Shown: positions 1-7,969 of the stretch, piece after piece
Numbering within the stretch: the first letter of the stretch is position 1
Layout of the letters: each line of letters opens with the position of its first letter
DNA from: Serpens gallinarum
GTDB taxonomy: Bacteria; Pseudomonadota; Gammaproteobacteria; Pseudomonadales; Pseudomonadaceae
Length of the DNA: 64,000 nucleotides
Reading direction: 5' to 3'
NCBI RefSeq assembly: GCF_014836765.1
Contig: NZ_JACSQG010000012.1
Span: forward strand, 1 to 64,000
The notes under the pieces: generated by a model
Databases searched by the model: none
What the model saw: only the letters and a program-made list of their open reading frames with translations
Told to the model about the DNA's origin: nothing
Position numbers and translations under genes: made by a program

Positions 1-83
1 CCGATGAGTTTCTTCACCGTTTCCGGGGTCGCAGCCACGCGGGTTTCCCCGGTGTGAGTTTCTAGAGGAATGCCGATGTGCAT
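1..83 (-). CDS. pntAA: NAD(P) transhydrogenase alpha subunit, N-terminal fragment (runs off left edge)
   Basis: Reading the minus strand from an ATG at 83 gives [20 protein letters not shown] followed by ETVKKLIG, which is the characteristic N-terminus of the PntAA subunit of the proton-translocating NAD(P) transhydrogenase (membrane energy-linked hydride transfer between NADH and NADP+). Only 27 codons are inside the window. A good ribosome-binding site (AGGAAAG) lies just upstream. The ORF of the etf remnant overlaps its first codons in another frame. Identification rests on the short N-terminus only, but the match is close. This is a housekeeping gene and marks the left border of the steroid cluster. 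Confidence 0.8.
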   Translation of the reverse strand, partial: MHIGIPLETHTGETRVAATPETVKKLI

Positions 84-523
84 AGTCTTTCCTGAGGGCG
101 GATCAGTTGCGCAGTCAGGCTGAGCCTTTGCCATGACGAGGCGAAGAAGGCGCAGACTGGTTTCGGATAAAACGGCCAGACGAGCTTCCCGAACTCCGGA
201 ACGATCTCGAACAGATCGCCCACCAGGCCGTAGTCTGCCACCACGGCCAGCGAGTTCAGCTCGTCAGCGGACTCGACCAGGATGGCCCGGTCGGCGCCCA
301 GTGCCAGTGCGGTGCGCAGTTGTTCCTGGACAGCGGTCGGCCCTACGGACACGGCAACAATTTCGCTAACGACGCCCTTTTCCTTTAGGCGTACGGCCTC
401 TTCCACGGCAATTTCGCAGAAGGGGTTCATGGACGTCTTGACGTTGGCGAGATCGACGCCGGAGTTGTCCGCCTTGACGCGAACCTTGACGTTGTAGTCG
501 ACCACCTTTTTTACAGTAACCAT
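62..523 (-). pseudogene. Fused etfB/etfA remnant (electron transfer flavoprotein)
   Basis: From the ATG at 523 the first ~85 residues are a near-perfect EtfB N-terminus ([48 protein letters not shown]). At about 236-246 the frame passes directly into [17 protein letters not shown], which is the conserved C-terminal end of EtfA, the neighbouring subunit in etfBA operons. About 45 unrelated residues then run to a stop inside pntAA. An internal deletion has therefore joined etfB to etfA in frame, leaving only about 154 codons of what should be two genes totalling roughly 560. Neither the FAD nor the AMP site can be complete, so the product is almost certainly non-functional. It lies downstream of the thiolase gene on the same strand. 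Confidence 0.85.
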
Positions 524-637
524 GATTTTCAAAATGAAGTCTCGTTGCACCAAATGGCGCTGGTAGTTCCAGTCGTACAAGCAACCGCATGAGCTGCTCG
601 GAACTGGCGGGTGCCAGCCGAGCGAAATGCATCCTCG

Positions 638-1831
638 CTAGGCGTCGATTCTCTCGAAAATGGCAGCGATGCCCTGTCCGCCACCAATGCACATCGCTAC
701 CAGTGCGTAACGCCCTTGCACGCGTTGCAGTTCGTGAATCGCCTTGGTGGTGATGATCGCGCCGGTGGCGCCCACCGGATGGCCCAGCGAGATGCCCGAA
801 CCATTGGGGTTCAGCTTGTCCGGGTCCAGGCCGAGTTCCTGGGCCACGGCGCAGGCCTGGGCGGCAAACGCCTCGTTGGCCTCGATGACATCCATCTGCT
901 CCAGGCCGAGCCCGGTCCGCTGCAACGCCAACCGTATTGCCGGCACCGGCCCGATGCCCATGAAGGCGGGCTCGACGCCCGCATGGGCATAGCCCACGAG
1001 GCGGGCCAGAGGCTGCAGCCCCAGCTCGCGCGCAACGCCGCCCTCGGCAAGCACCACGGCGGCGGCGCCGTCATTGAGGCCCGACGCATTGCCGGCGGTG
1101 ACCGTGCCGGCGGCCTTGTCAAAGACCGGGCGCATGCTGGCGAGCTGCTCGGCGGTCACGTCGTCCCGCACATGCTCGTCCGTATTGAACAGGCGCGTGC
1201 CTTTGCGCGTGCTCACTTCGACCGGGATGATCTGAGTGGCGAAGCGCTGCTCGGCGAGCGCGCGGGTGGCGCGTCGCTGACTTTCAAGGGCCAGGGCGTC
1301 CTGTTGCGCACGGCTGATGCTATAGCGCCTGGCAACGTTTTCCGCGGTGATGCCCATGTGGATCTGCTGCCAAGGATCGTGCAGGACGCCATTCATGTAA
1401 TCGACGGCGTTGGCGTCGCCCAGACGCTGGCCCCAACGCAGCCCGGGGAGCATGAAGGGCCCCCGGCTCATGCTTTCGGCCCCGGCGCCAATGGCAATGG
1501 AGGTGTCGCCCAGTTGAATGGCCTGCGCCGCCGAAATGATTGCCTGCAAGCCTGAGCCGCAGAGCCGGTTGACGTTGAAGGCCGGCGTGGTGACGGGGAG
1601 GCCCGCATCGATGGCCGCGATGCGGCTGAGGTAGGCATCCTTGGGCTCGGTAGGGATCACGTTGCCCATCACCACATGCCCGACTCGCTCCGGGGCGACC
1701 CCGGAACGCTCCAGTGCCGCGCGGACCACGGTGGTGGCGAGCGAGGCGAGGGGAACATCCTTCAGCGAACCGCCAAAAGTCCCTATGGCTGTGCGAACCG
1801 CCCCGACGATGAGAATTTCGCGCTCTGACAT
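638..1831 (-). CDS. bktB: Beta-ketothiolase, BktB/acetyl-CoA acetyltransferase type
   Basis: A 397-residue thiolase that cleaves beta-ketoacyl-CoA to acetyl-CoA plus a shortened acyl-CoA. The nucleophile Cys91 lies in NRLCGSG, the His351 motif is GHPVGATGA and the second active-site Cys381 is in MCIGGGQG, so the catalytic set is complete. The wording (TEPKDAYLSRIAAIDAG, TVTAGNASGLND) is that of the BktB group, which accepts C5 beta-ketoacyl-CoA. The start is set at MSEREILIVGA; a longer frame upstream runs through the promoter region. A steroid-cluster box (1919-1936) lies 87 bp upstream. It probably processes short acyl-CoAs from ring degradation, but the exact substrate is inferred. Confidence 0.85.
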   Translation of the reverse strand: MSEREILIVGAVRTAIGTFGGSLKDVPLASLATTVVRAALERSGVAPERVGHVVMGNVIPTEPKDAYLSRIAAIDAGLPVTTPAFNVNRLCGSGLQAIISAAQAIQLGDTSIAIGAGAESMSRGPFMLPGLRWGQRLGDANAVDYMNGVLHDPWQQIHMGITAENVARRYSISRAQQDALALESQRRATRALAEQRFATQIIPVEVSTRKGTRLFNTDEHVRDDVTAEQLASMRPVFDKAAGTVTAGNASGLNDGAAAVVLAEGGVARELGLQPLARLVGYAHAGVEPAFMGIGPVPAIRLALQRTGLGLEQMDVIEANEAFAAQACAVAQELGLDPDKLNPNGSGISLGHPVGATGAIITTKAIHELQRVQGRYALVAMCIGGGQGIAAIFERIDA

Positions 1832-1892
1832 GACATCGTCCGTTCCAGAAGTTTGATGTGTTGCTGCAACTGTGCAGCGATGCGTTGCCAGC

Positions 1893-1936
1893 ATTCTTGG
1901 GAAGTCGAACGCCGCCGACATCGTCCACACGGCTTA
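1893..1936 (-). promoter_or_regulatory. Steroid-cluster box 1 with candidate -10, for bktB
   Basis: On the minus strand positions 1936-1919 read TAAGCCGTGTGGACGATG, 15 of 18 matches to the cluster consensus TAGTCCGTTTGGACGATG. A candidate -10 (AAGAAT, 1898-1893) lies 29.5 bp from the box centre. The gap to the thiolase ATG is 87 bp. Confidence 0.6.
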
Positions 1937-2034
1937 GTCAGAGGCGTTGAGCCGAGGTATGGCGAATCTGGCCGACGCGAGGGAGCATGCTGCCTTTCCA
2001 CGCCTTCGGAGCTGCTTCCCAAGAGCTGGACATG

Positions 2035-2079
2035 CACTGGCACTGGCACCCGCTAAAAGGGGTGCCAGGTATGCCAGTG
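2035..2079. terminator. 16-bp two-part hairpin downstream of the hsaBEGF operon
   Basis: The inner stem pairs CTGGCACCC (2043-2051) with GGGTGCCAG (2060-2068) around an 8-nt loop. The outer stem pairs CACTGGC (2035-2041) with GCCAGTG (2073-2079). It lies about 130 nt past the hsaF stop on the minus strand. There is no T-run, so it may be a transcript-stabilising or Rho-assisted end rather than a classical terminator. Confidence 0.45.
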
Positions 2080-2208
2080 GCAAATGATGGGTGGCCGACC
2101 GTGGCCAGGTTATCGGGGCGGATCACCGCCCCCTTACCGTTTTGCTGGTTGGAGCGCCGACCTCCGATGGGCGCCTTCGATGCGTCGATAGGTGCGGGAG
2201 ATATCGGC

Positions 2209-3240
2209 TCAGGCGTTCGCCTGGCGCTGCTTGACCAGCGTCAGCGCGGTGTCCTCGATCATGTCTTCCTGACCGCCGACCATGCCGCGGCGGCCCATCT
2301 CGACGAGGATCTCGCGAGCGGACACGCCGTACTTCTTCTCGGCCCGCTTGGCGAACAGCAGGAACGAGCCGTAGACCCCGGCATAGCCCATAGTCAGGGC
2401 GTCGCGGTCGCTGCGGATGGGGAAGTCCATGATGGGCACTACCAGATCTTCGGCGACGTCCTGGATGCCGAACACGCTGACGCCGGTCTCGATGCCCATG
2501 CGGTCGCAGACCGCCACCAGCACCTCCATCGGAGTGTTGCCGGCGCCGGCGCCGAGGCCTGCGCAGGCCGCGTCGATGCGGGTCGCCCCGGCGCCGATGG
2601 CCGCGATGGAGTTGGCCACGCCCATCGACAGGTTGTGATGGCCATGGAAGCCGATCTCCGTCCCCGGTGCGAGCGCCTCGCGCAGGGCGGCGACCCGGGC
2701 GCCGACGTCGTCCGGCAGCAAATAGCCGGCCGAGTCGGTGATGTACACGCAGTTGGCGCCGTAGCTTTCCATCAGCTTGCCCTGGGCTGCCAGGCCTTCG
2801 GGGCTGTTCATGTGCGCCATCATCAGAAAGCCCACGGTGTCCATGCCCAGGCCGCGGGCGTGGCTGATGTGCTGCTCAGAGACGTCCGCCTCGGTGCAGT
2901 GGGTCGCCACCCGAATGGTGGAAACACCGATTTCATGGGCCATTTTCAGGTGATCGACCGTGCCGATGCCCGGCAGCAGCAGGGCCGACACCTTGGCGCG
3001 CTTCATCAGCGGAATGACCGCCGAGAGATATTCCTCGTCGCTGTGTGCAGGGAATCCGTAGTTGACCGAGCTGCCGCCCAGGCCGTCGCCGTGGGTGACC
3101 TCGATCAGCGGGACGCCGGCAGAGTCCAGGCCCTGGGCGATACTTTTCATCTGCTCCAGGCTGATCTGGTGACGCTTGGGGTGCATGCCGTCGCGCAGGC
3201 ACATGTCGTGTACGGTGATTTTCTTGCCGCAAAGGTCCAT
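2209..3240 (-). CDS. hsaF: 4-hydroxy-2-oxoacid aldolase (HsaF/TesG type)
   Basis: A 343-residue class II pyruvate aldolase that splits 4-hydroxy-2-oxohexanoate (or -valerate) into pyruvate and propionaldehyde (or acetaldehyde). The N-terminal TIM-barrel signature [11 protein letters not shown] and the metal-binding [11 protein letters not shown] are both present, and the C-terminal communication region typical of BphI/DmpG/HsaF follows. The start at [12 protein letters not shown] is preceded by a good GGAG site; the longer frame extends into hsaG. It is the last gene of the hsaB-hsaE-hsaG-hsaF operon, 10 bp after hsaG, and such aldolases channel the aldehyde to the partner dehydrogenase. In Comamonas the equivalent is tesG. 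Substrate is inferred from the steroid context. Confidence 0.9.
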   Translation of the reverse strand: MDLCGKKITVHDMCLRDGMHPKRHQISLEQMKSIAQGLDSAGVPLIEVTHGDGLGGSSVNYGFPAHSDEEYLSAVIPLMKRAKVSALLLPGIGTVDHLKMAHEIGVSTIRVATHCTEADVSEQHISHARGLGMDTVGFLMMAHMNSPEGLAAQGKLMESYGANCVYITDSAGYLLPDDVGARVAALREALAPGTEIGFHGHHNLSMGVANSIAAIGAGATRIDAACAGLGAGAGNTPMEVLVAVCDRMGIETGVSVFGIQDVAEDLVVPIMDFPIRSDRDALTMGYAGVYGSFLLFAKRAEKKYGVSAREILVEMGRRGMVGGQEDMIEDTALTLVKQRQANA

Positions 3241-3250
3241 GGCGCGCTCC

Positions 3251-4147
3251 TTAAAGCTCGGTCTGCTTGAGCAGTTCTTCGGCAAACATCTCGGCGGTGC
3301 GGGCCGAGGCTGCGGTCATGATGTCGAGGTTGCCGGCGTACTTGGGCAGGTAATCGCCCAGGCCTTCCACCTCCATGAAGATGGAAACACGATTGCCGTC
3401 GAACACCGGCCCGTTCACCAGCTGATAGCCCGGCACGTACTTCTGCACTTCGGCGATCATGGCGTGGATCGATGCGGTGATCGCCGCTTCGTCCGGCGTG
3501 CCTTCCACCAGGCAATGCACGGTGTCGCGCATGATCAGCGGCGGCTCGGCCGGGTTGATGACGATGATCGCCTTGCCCTTTTTCGCGCCGCCCACCTGCT
3601 CCACGGCACTGGCTGTAGTGCGGGTGAACTCGTCGATGTTCTTGCGCGTGCCGGGGCCAACCGACTTGGACGCGGCGGTGGCGATGATCTCGGCATACTC
3701 CACCGGCTGCACGCGCGACACCGCCGCCACCAAAGGAATGGTGGCCTGGCCGCCGCAGGTGACCATGTTCACGTTCATCGCCCCGGCACGAAGGTTGTCC
3801 TTGAGGTTCACCGGTGGGACGCAGTAGGGGCCGATGGCCGCGGGGGTCAGGTCGATCATCAGCACGCCCAACTCGTTGAGCTTGCGGCTGTTCTCGGCAT
3901 GCACATAGGCGGAGGTGGCATCGAAGGCGATGCGGATGTCATCGGTCTTGATGTGCGGCAGCAGGCCGTCGACGCCCTCGGCGGTCACTTTCAGGCCCAG
4001 TTCCTCGGCGCGTTTGAGGCCTTCGGAGGACGGGTCGATGCCGACCATCCAGACCGGCTCCAATACCTCGCTGCGCTTGAGCTTGTACAGCAGGTCGGTG
4101 CCGATATTGCCGGGCCCGATCAGGGCGCAGCGGATTTTCTTGCTCAT
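3251..4147 (-). CDS. hsaG: Acylating aldehyde dehydrogenase (HsaG/TesF type)
   Basis: A 298-residue CoA-acylating acetaldehyde/propionaldehyde dehydrogenase. The NAD-binding [10 protein letters not shown] is at residues 11-20 and the catalytic Cys131 is in [11 protein letters not shown]. It converts the aldehyde released by HsaF into acyl-CoA; in this family the two proteins form a channelling complex. The start [11 protein letters not shown] is preceded by AGGAGAACACC; the extra N-terminal residues of the longest frame are not family-like. The spacing to both neighbours is short (25 and 10 bp), as expected for one operon. Comamonas name: tesF. Confidence 0.92.
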   Translation of the reverse strand: MSKKIRCALIGPGNIGTDLLYKLKRSEVLEPVWMVGIDPSSEGLKRAEELGLKVTAEGVDGLLPHIKTDDIRIAFDATSAYVHAENSRKLNELGVLMIDLTPAAIGPYCVPPVNLKDNLRAGAMNVNMVTCGGQATIPLVAAVSRVQPVEYAEIIATAASKSVGPGTRKNIDEFTRTTASAVEQVGGAKKGKAIIVINPAEPPLIMRDTVHCLVEGTPDEAAITASIHAMIAEVQKYVPGYQLVNGPVFDGNRVSIFMEVEGLGDYLPKYAGNLDIMTAASARTAEMFAEELLKQTEL

Positions 4148-4172
4148 GGTGTTCTCCTGATTGAGATGCAGG

Positions 4173-4976
4173 TCACTCGACGAAGCGCAGGCTGGATTCA
4201 CCGAGTCCGCTGAGGGTCAGGCTGACCCGGTCGCCGGCGGCGACCGGGACCAGAGGAGCCAGGGCGCCGGAGAGGATGATTTCACCCTTGCGAAAAGGGA
4301 TGCCCAGCCGGCCGAGGGTGTTCGCTAGCCACGCGACGGCTGCGCAGGGGTGGCCCTGCACGGCGCTGCCCAGACCGCTGCCGGCGGGATGGCCGTTCTT
4401 GAACAGCTCCAGGCGCACCTGGGCGAGGTCGATCTCCCGGGGATCGATGCGCTGCGCGCCCAGGGTGAAGACGCCGCAGGACGCGTTGTCGGCGACGGTG
4501 TCCTGGATGCGGATCTTCCAGCTGTCGATCCGCGAGTCGACAATTTCGAAGCAGGGCGCGACGTACTGGGTGGCATTGAGCACGTCGTCGGCGCTGATGT
4601 CGGTGCCGATCAGGTCCTCGCCAAGAATGAAGGCGATCTCGCCCTCGGCGCGGGGCTGGACCAGGCGGTACTCGGCGAAGCCGACGTCGCTGCCGTCGGC
4701 GACCTGCATGCGATCGGTGAGGAAGCCGAAGTCGGGCTGATGCACGTTCAGCATGTCCTGGACGGCCTTGCTGGTGACGCCGATCTTCTTGCCAATGATC
4801 TGCTCGCCGAGCTGCTGCCGGCGTTCGAGAAAGCGCAGGGAAATGCGATAGGCATCCTCGAGCTGGATATCCGGGTGACGCTCGGTCAGGGGCGACAGGG
4901 TTCGCCGGCCTTGCAGGGCGTCGAACAGCTCGTCGCCCAGGGTCTCGATCAGGTTAAGGTTCATAAGCGCGCTCAT
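4173..4976 (-). CDS. hsaE: 2-hydroxypenta/hexadienoate hydratase (HsaE/TesE type)
   Basis: A 267-residue member of the 2-keto-4-pentenoate hydratase family. It adds water to the 2-hydroxydienoate released by HsaD to give the 4-hydroxy-2-oxoacid used by HsaF. Family signatures include GKKIGVTS near residue 63, [13 protein letters not shown] near 106 and [14 protein letters not shown] near the C-terminus, with the metal-ligand Glu pair in EGE. Start codon is ATG at 4976, with an in-frame ATG at 4964 as alternative; neither has a strong ribosome-binding site. It lies 24 bp downstream of hsaB. Confidence 0.9.
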   Translation of the reverse strand: MSALMNLNLIETLGDELFDALQGRRTLSPLTERHPDIQLEDAYRISLRFLERRQQLGEQIIGKKIGVTSKAVQDMLNVHQPDFGFLTDRMQVADGSDVGFAEYRLVQPRAEGEIAFILGEDLIGTDISADDVLNATQYVAPCFEIVDSRIDSWKIRIQDTVADNASCGVFTLGAQRIDPREIDLAQVRLELFKNGHPAGSGLGSAVQGHPCAAVAWLANTLGRLGIPFRKGEIILSGALAPLVPVAAGDRVSLTLSGLGESSLRFVE

Positions 4977-5000
4977 GTCAGTGCGATGGGTGGGGCGGTC

Positions 5001-5978
5001 TTAGCGCGGACCCCAGAGGTCCGGAAGGCCGCAATCGGTAGTGGCAATCAGGCGCTTGAGCAGGACCTTGAGCATCTTGGCGTCCACCTCGCCAAGACGC
5101 GCCACCACGTCCTGCTCGACCGCTTTGGCCAGCGCGATTTCTTCCAGCGAGGCCTCGCGTCCGGTGCCGGTGAGCACATAGCGGTTCACTCCGGCGATCC
5201 GTTCGATAGCGACCAGGCCCTGCTTCTCGAGAAAGCGCATGGTGGCCGGGGTGACGGAATAGCCGGTGTAGCCGACAAACTGGTCGAGCTCTTCCAGCGT
5301 CAGCGAATCGCGGATGCACAGCACCGACAGCACGAAGAAGGCATGCTCGTCGAGTTGCTGGCTACTCAGGCGCTGACGCAGCTCGTCGAGCAGTTGGTAA
5401 TGGGCGCGCCCCAGCAGATAGCCGAGCAGGTCCTCGGTGTAGCTGCATTCGGGGGGCGGCGGGCTGCCCAGGCGCAGGGCATTGCCCGGTTGGCGCGTGG
5501 CGAGCGCGTACTGGCCGCTCTGGAAGGCCAGGGGTGCGCGATCACAGTAATCGAAGGCCAGCACTTCACCGACGAAGATCACATGATCGCCACCTTCGTA
5601 CTGGAACGCCGTGCGGCACTGAAAGCGTGCGGTGCACTGCGGCAGGAGAGGTGCGGTGCTGATGCCCTTGTCCAGCTCGATGCCGGCGAACTTGTCCTCA
5701 CCCTGGCGGGCGAAGCGGCTCGAAAGCTCTTCTTGCTCATGGGACAGCACGTGGACGTTCCAGTGTTTCGCTTGGCTGAAGGTCGAAAGGCTCCTGGCAT
5801 TCTTGGCCAGGCTCCAGAGCACCATGGGTGGGTTCAGCGAAACCGAGTTGAAGCTGTTCGCCGTAACACCCACTGGCTCGTTGTCTACGCCACGGCTGGT
5901 GATGATGGTGACCCCGGTAGTGAAGGTACCGAGGGCGGCGCGAAAGGATTGAGGATCGAAGCTGGTGTTTGCGTTCAT
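5001..5978 (-). CDS. hsaB: Flavin reductase with C-terminal MarR-like domain (3-HSA monooxygenase reductase)
   Basis: A 325-residue protein. Residues ~8-165 are an FMN-binding flavin reductase domain (FRAALGTFTTGVTIITS, GVTANSFNSVSLNPP, GDHVIFVGEV). Residues ~175-325 form a helical winged-helix region resembling MarR (LLGRAHYQLLDELRQRL, LTLEELDQFVGYTGYS, FLEKQGLVAI). The reductase supplies reduced flavin to HsaA for hydroxylation of the phenolic secosteroid 3-HSA. HsaB homologues are usually only ~190 residues. The two-domain form resembles the C1 reductase of Acinetobacter 4-hydroxyphenylacetate hydroxylase, where the extra domain is autoinhibitory and senses the phenol. It is the first gene of its operon, with a steroid box 59 bp upstream. 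Confidence 0.85.
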   Translation of the reverse strand: MNANTSFDPQSFRAALGTFTTGVTIITSRGVDNEPVGVTANSFNSVSLNPPMVLWSLAKNARSLSTFSQAKHWNVHVLSHEQEELSSRFARQGEDKFAGIELDKGISTAPLLPQCTARFQCRTAFQYEGGDHVIFVGEVLAFDYCDRAPLAFQSGQYALATRQPGNALRLGSPPPPECSYTEDLLGYLLGRAHYQLLDELRQRLSSQQLDEHAFFVLSVLCIRDSLTLEELDQFVGYTGYSVTPATMRFLEKQGLVAIERIAGVNRYVLTGTGREASLEEIALAKAVEQDVVARLGEVDAKMLKVLLKRLIATTDCGLPDLWGPR

Positions 5979-6011
5979 GGCTTGCCCGCCGAGCTGGGAT
6001 TACGTGAATTC

Positions 6012-6055
6012 AGTATCGAGAGGCCATGGTCGGCCAGCATCGTCTTAACGGACTA
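6012..6055 (-). promoter_or_regulatory. Steroid-cluster box 2 with -10, for hsaBEGF
   Basis: Minus-strand 6055-6038 reads TAGTCCGTTAAGACGATG (16/18 to consensus). A good -10 (GATACT, 6017-6012) starts 29.5 bp from the box centre. Start codon of hsaB is 59 bp downstream. Confidence 0.7.
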
Positions 6056-6076
6056 ACGCTGGAGTCGCCGTTCGGG

Positions 6077-6120
6077 TCGTCCGTTTGGACGTGGCGCGGT
6101 CCCTGGTGGGGCGGCATGTT
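6077..6120 (+). promoter_or_regulatory. Steroid-cluster box 3 with weak -10, for the chemoreceptor gene
   Basis: TCGTCCGTTTGGACGTGG at 6077-6094 matches the consensus at 15 of 18 positions and has a perfect GTCC/GGAC palindrome core. CATGTT at 6115-6120 is at the -10 distance but is a weak element. The ATG is 121 bp downstream. Confidence 0.5.
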
Positions 6121-6215
6121 CCGGCGTTGGCGCCCGGTCTGAGCGCGCCCCGCGCCTGCGCGAGGTGCGCTCACTGGGACTGGCGCGGTCAATTCCGCCA
6201 TACAAGGACATCCCG

Positions 6216-7892
6216 ATGCTCAACCGGATCACCATCGCCCAGCGCCTCTGGCTCTGGGCCGTGCTTGCCAGTTTTCTGTTCTTCTCCGCCGTGGCGCTGG
6301 GCTGGCATGGCCTCTACCAAGCACGCGACAGCCTGCGCGTGGTGCATGACCAGCGGCTGCGGGCCCTGGAGGATTTCGCCGAGATCGGTCGGCGTCTGGA
6401 TGAAAACCGCCGGCTGGTGCTGCTGGCCTTTCAATACGACCCCAGCGGGCAGCTGGTGCGGGCCCATGAGCGTCCGGTCGGAGTGCATCTGGATGCCATC
6501 GAAGCCAACAACCAGGCCATTGCCGGGCTCTGGGCGCGAGCGACCAGCTGGCCCGGCGAGCCCGCGCATGCCGAGGCGTTCGAGGCGAGTTACGCGGAAT
6601 GGCTGCTGGAACTCGACAGCGTGCTGGCGTCGCTGCGCCTGGATGACTTCCGCTCCGATGGCATGGTTGCGTTTCTCGGTATCGGCATGCCGCTGGGCGA
6701 ACAGGCGATGCGGGCGCTGGACGGTCTGCGCCAGGCTCAGCGGGCTCTCACCGAACAGGACTATCGAGCGGCGGAGCGGCGCTACCAGTGGGTGGTGATG
6801 GCCTACCTGGCGCTTGCGGTGTTGGGCGTGGTGGCCGGCGGCCTGACGGCGTTCTCCGTCGTGGGCCGCCTGCGGCGCGCCTTTGCCGTGGCCAGCGACA
6901 GCCTGGGGGCCATGGCGGCGGGCGACCTGTCGCGTCCCGTCCCCCAACTGGGCCAGGACGAGGTCGGCAGCATGCTGCGCGATATGGCGTTGATGCGGGA
7001 CAGCCTGCGCGGGCTGATCGCCGCTGTGCGCGAGCAGATGCAGCGCCTGGAGCGGGAGGCGCGGCAAATGGCTGACGTGGCGTCCGGCTCGTCGGTTGCC
7101 ACACAGCAGCAGGCGGTGGCGGTCGACGCCATGTCCCGGCTGATCATGGAGCTGTCGCGCTCCATTGAGCGGGTCGAGACCCATGCGCAGGCCACGCGGC
7201 GGATCACTGTGGAGTCGGCCAGTCGCTCCGCCGAAAGTGAAGGCGCCGTTCGTGCCATGAGCGACGAGATGCAGGGCATCTCCGAGGTGGTGGCGGACAC
7301 GGCGCGGCACATTCGTGAACTGGACGCCCTTTCCAGCGACATCAGCAGCGTGCTCGGGGTCATCCGGGAAGTGGCCGAGCAGACCAATCTGCTGGCGCTC
7401 AACGCCGCCATTGAGGCGGCGCGGGCGGGCGAGCAAGGCCGTGGTTTCGCCGTCGTGGCCGATGAGGTACGTCTGCTGGCCAGGCGAACCGGGAACTCCA
7501 TTACCGATGTCGGCGACATCGTCGCGCGCATCCAGAACGGCACCCAGGATGTGGTGCGCAGCATGGATAAGGCCGTACAGCGGGTGCGGGATGGGGTTGG
7601 CCTGGCGGACAAGGCCGGCGCCTCAATCGCGCAGATCAGGCACGGCACCGAGCAGGTGATCGAGGCGGTGAGCGGCATTGGCGATGTCGTCCAGGCCCAG
7701 GCCGAGGCCATGCGCGAGATCACCGAGCAGGTCGAGGGGGTGGCCAGTGGCACCCGGGAGTTGTCGCAGAGCGCCGGACGCGGCGCCGTGGCTGCTGCGG
7801 ATCTGGACCGCCTGGCCGCCGAGCTGGCTCGCCTGTCGGCGCGCTTCATTGTCGAGAGCGCGCCCTCCGACGTTGCGACTAGTCCGCTTTGA
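6216..7892 (+). CDS. Methyl-accepting chemotaxis protein in the steroid cluster
   Basis: A 558-residue transmembrane chemoreceptor. A first membrane segment (~8-30) is followed by a helical periplasmic sensor domain of about 160 residues, a second membrane segment (~194-216), a HAMP domain (~217-268) and a cytoplasmic signalling domain with the hairpin tip motif [18 protein letters not shown] near residues 388-405. The length of the periplasmic part suits a four-helix-bundle sensor. The start ATG at 6216 ([12 protein letters not shown]) is chosen because the preceding in-frame codons lie in the promoter region. A steroid box lies upstream, so it may detect steroids or their breakdown products. 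Ligand specificity cannot be read from sequence. Its stop codon lies inside the next operon's box. Confidence 0.9.
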   Translation: MLNRITIAQRLWLWAVLASFLFFSAVALGWHGLYQARDSLRVVHDQRLRALEDFAEIGRRLDENRRLVLLAFQYDPSGQLVRAHERPVGVHLDAIEANNQAIAGLWARATSWPGEPAHAEAFEASYAEWLLELDSVLASLRLDDFRSDGMVAFLGIGMPLGEQAMRALDGLRQAQRALTEQDYRAAERRYQWVVMAYLALAVLGVVAGGLTAFSVVGRLRRAFAVASDSLGAMAAGDLSRPVPQLGQDEVGSMLRDMALMRDSLRGLIAAVREQMQRLEREARQMADVASGSSVATQQQAVAVDAMSRLIMELSRSIERVETHAQATRRITVESASRSAESEGAVRAMSDEMQGISEVVADTARHIRELDALSSDISSVLGVIREVAEQTNLLALNAAIEAARAGEQGRGFAVVADEVRLLARRTGNSITDVGDIVARIQNGTQDVVRSMDKAVQRVRDGVGLADKAGASIAQIRHGTEQVIEAVSGIGDVVQAQAEAMREITEQVEGVASGTRELSQSAGRGAVAAADLDRLAAELARLSARFIVESAPSDVATSPL

Positions 7893-7924
7893 CGATGAAT
7901 CGTCTCCTCCTCGCATCCGATTAT
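7880..7924 (+). promoter_or_regulatory. Steroid-cluster box 4 with -10, for hsaA-kstD-kshB-fadD3 operon
   Basis: TAGTCCGCTTTGACGATG at 7880-7897 (16/18), with GATTAT (7919-7924) at 30.5 bp from the box centre. The first half overlaps the last codons and TGA of the chemoreceptor gene. The hsaA start is 72 bp downstream. Confidence 0.65.
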
Positions 7925-7969
7925 CCAGTCACGCCTGCGCAACTGCGCATTACAAGAGAGAGCTGAAGG

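Larger units (their letters stand above)
1832..2208. other. 377-bp intergenic region between bktB and hsaF
   Basis: The region carries the bktB promoter box (1919-1936) and a strong hairpin (2035-2079). Apart from these I see no convincing gene; the short ORFs here are not supported by codon pattern or ribosome-binding sites. Confidence 0.5.

Noticed and set aside
1834-1849. Box-like sequence (GGACGATG half) directly in front of the bktB start codon
   Set aside because: Only the right half matches, and the implied transcription start would fall inside the gene. The site at 1919-1936 is complete and correctly spaced.
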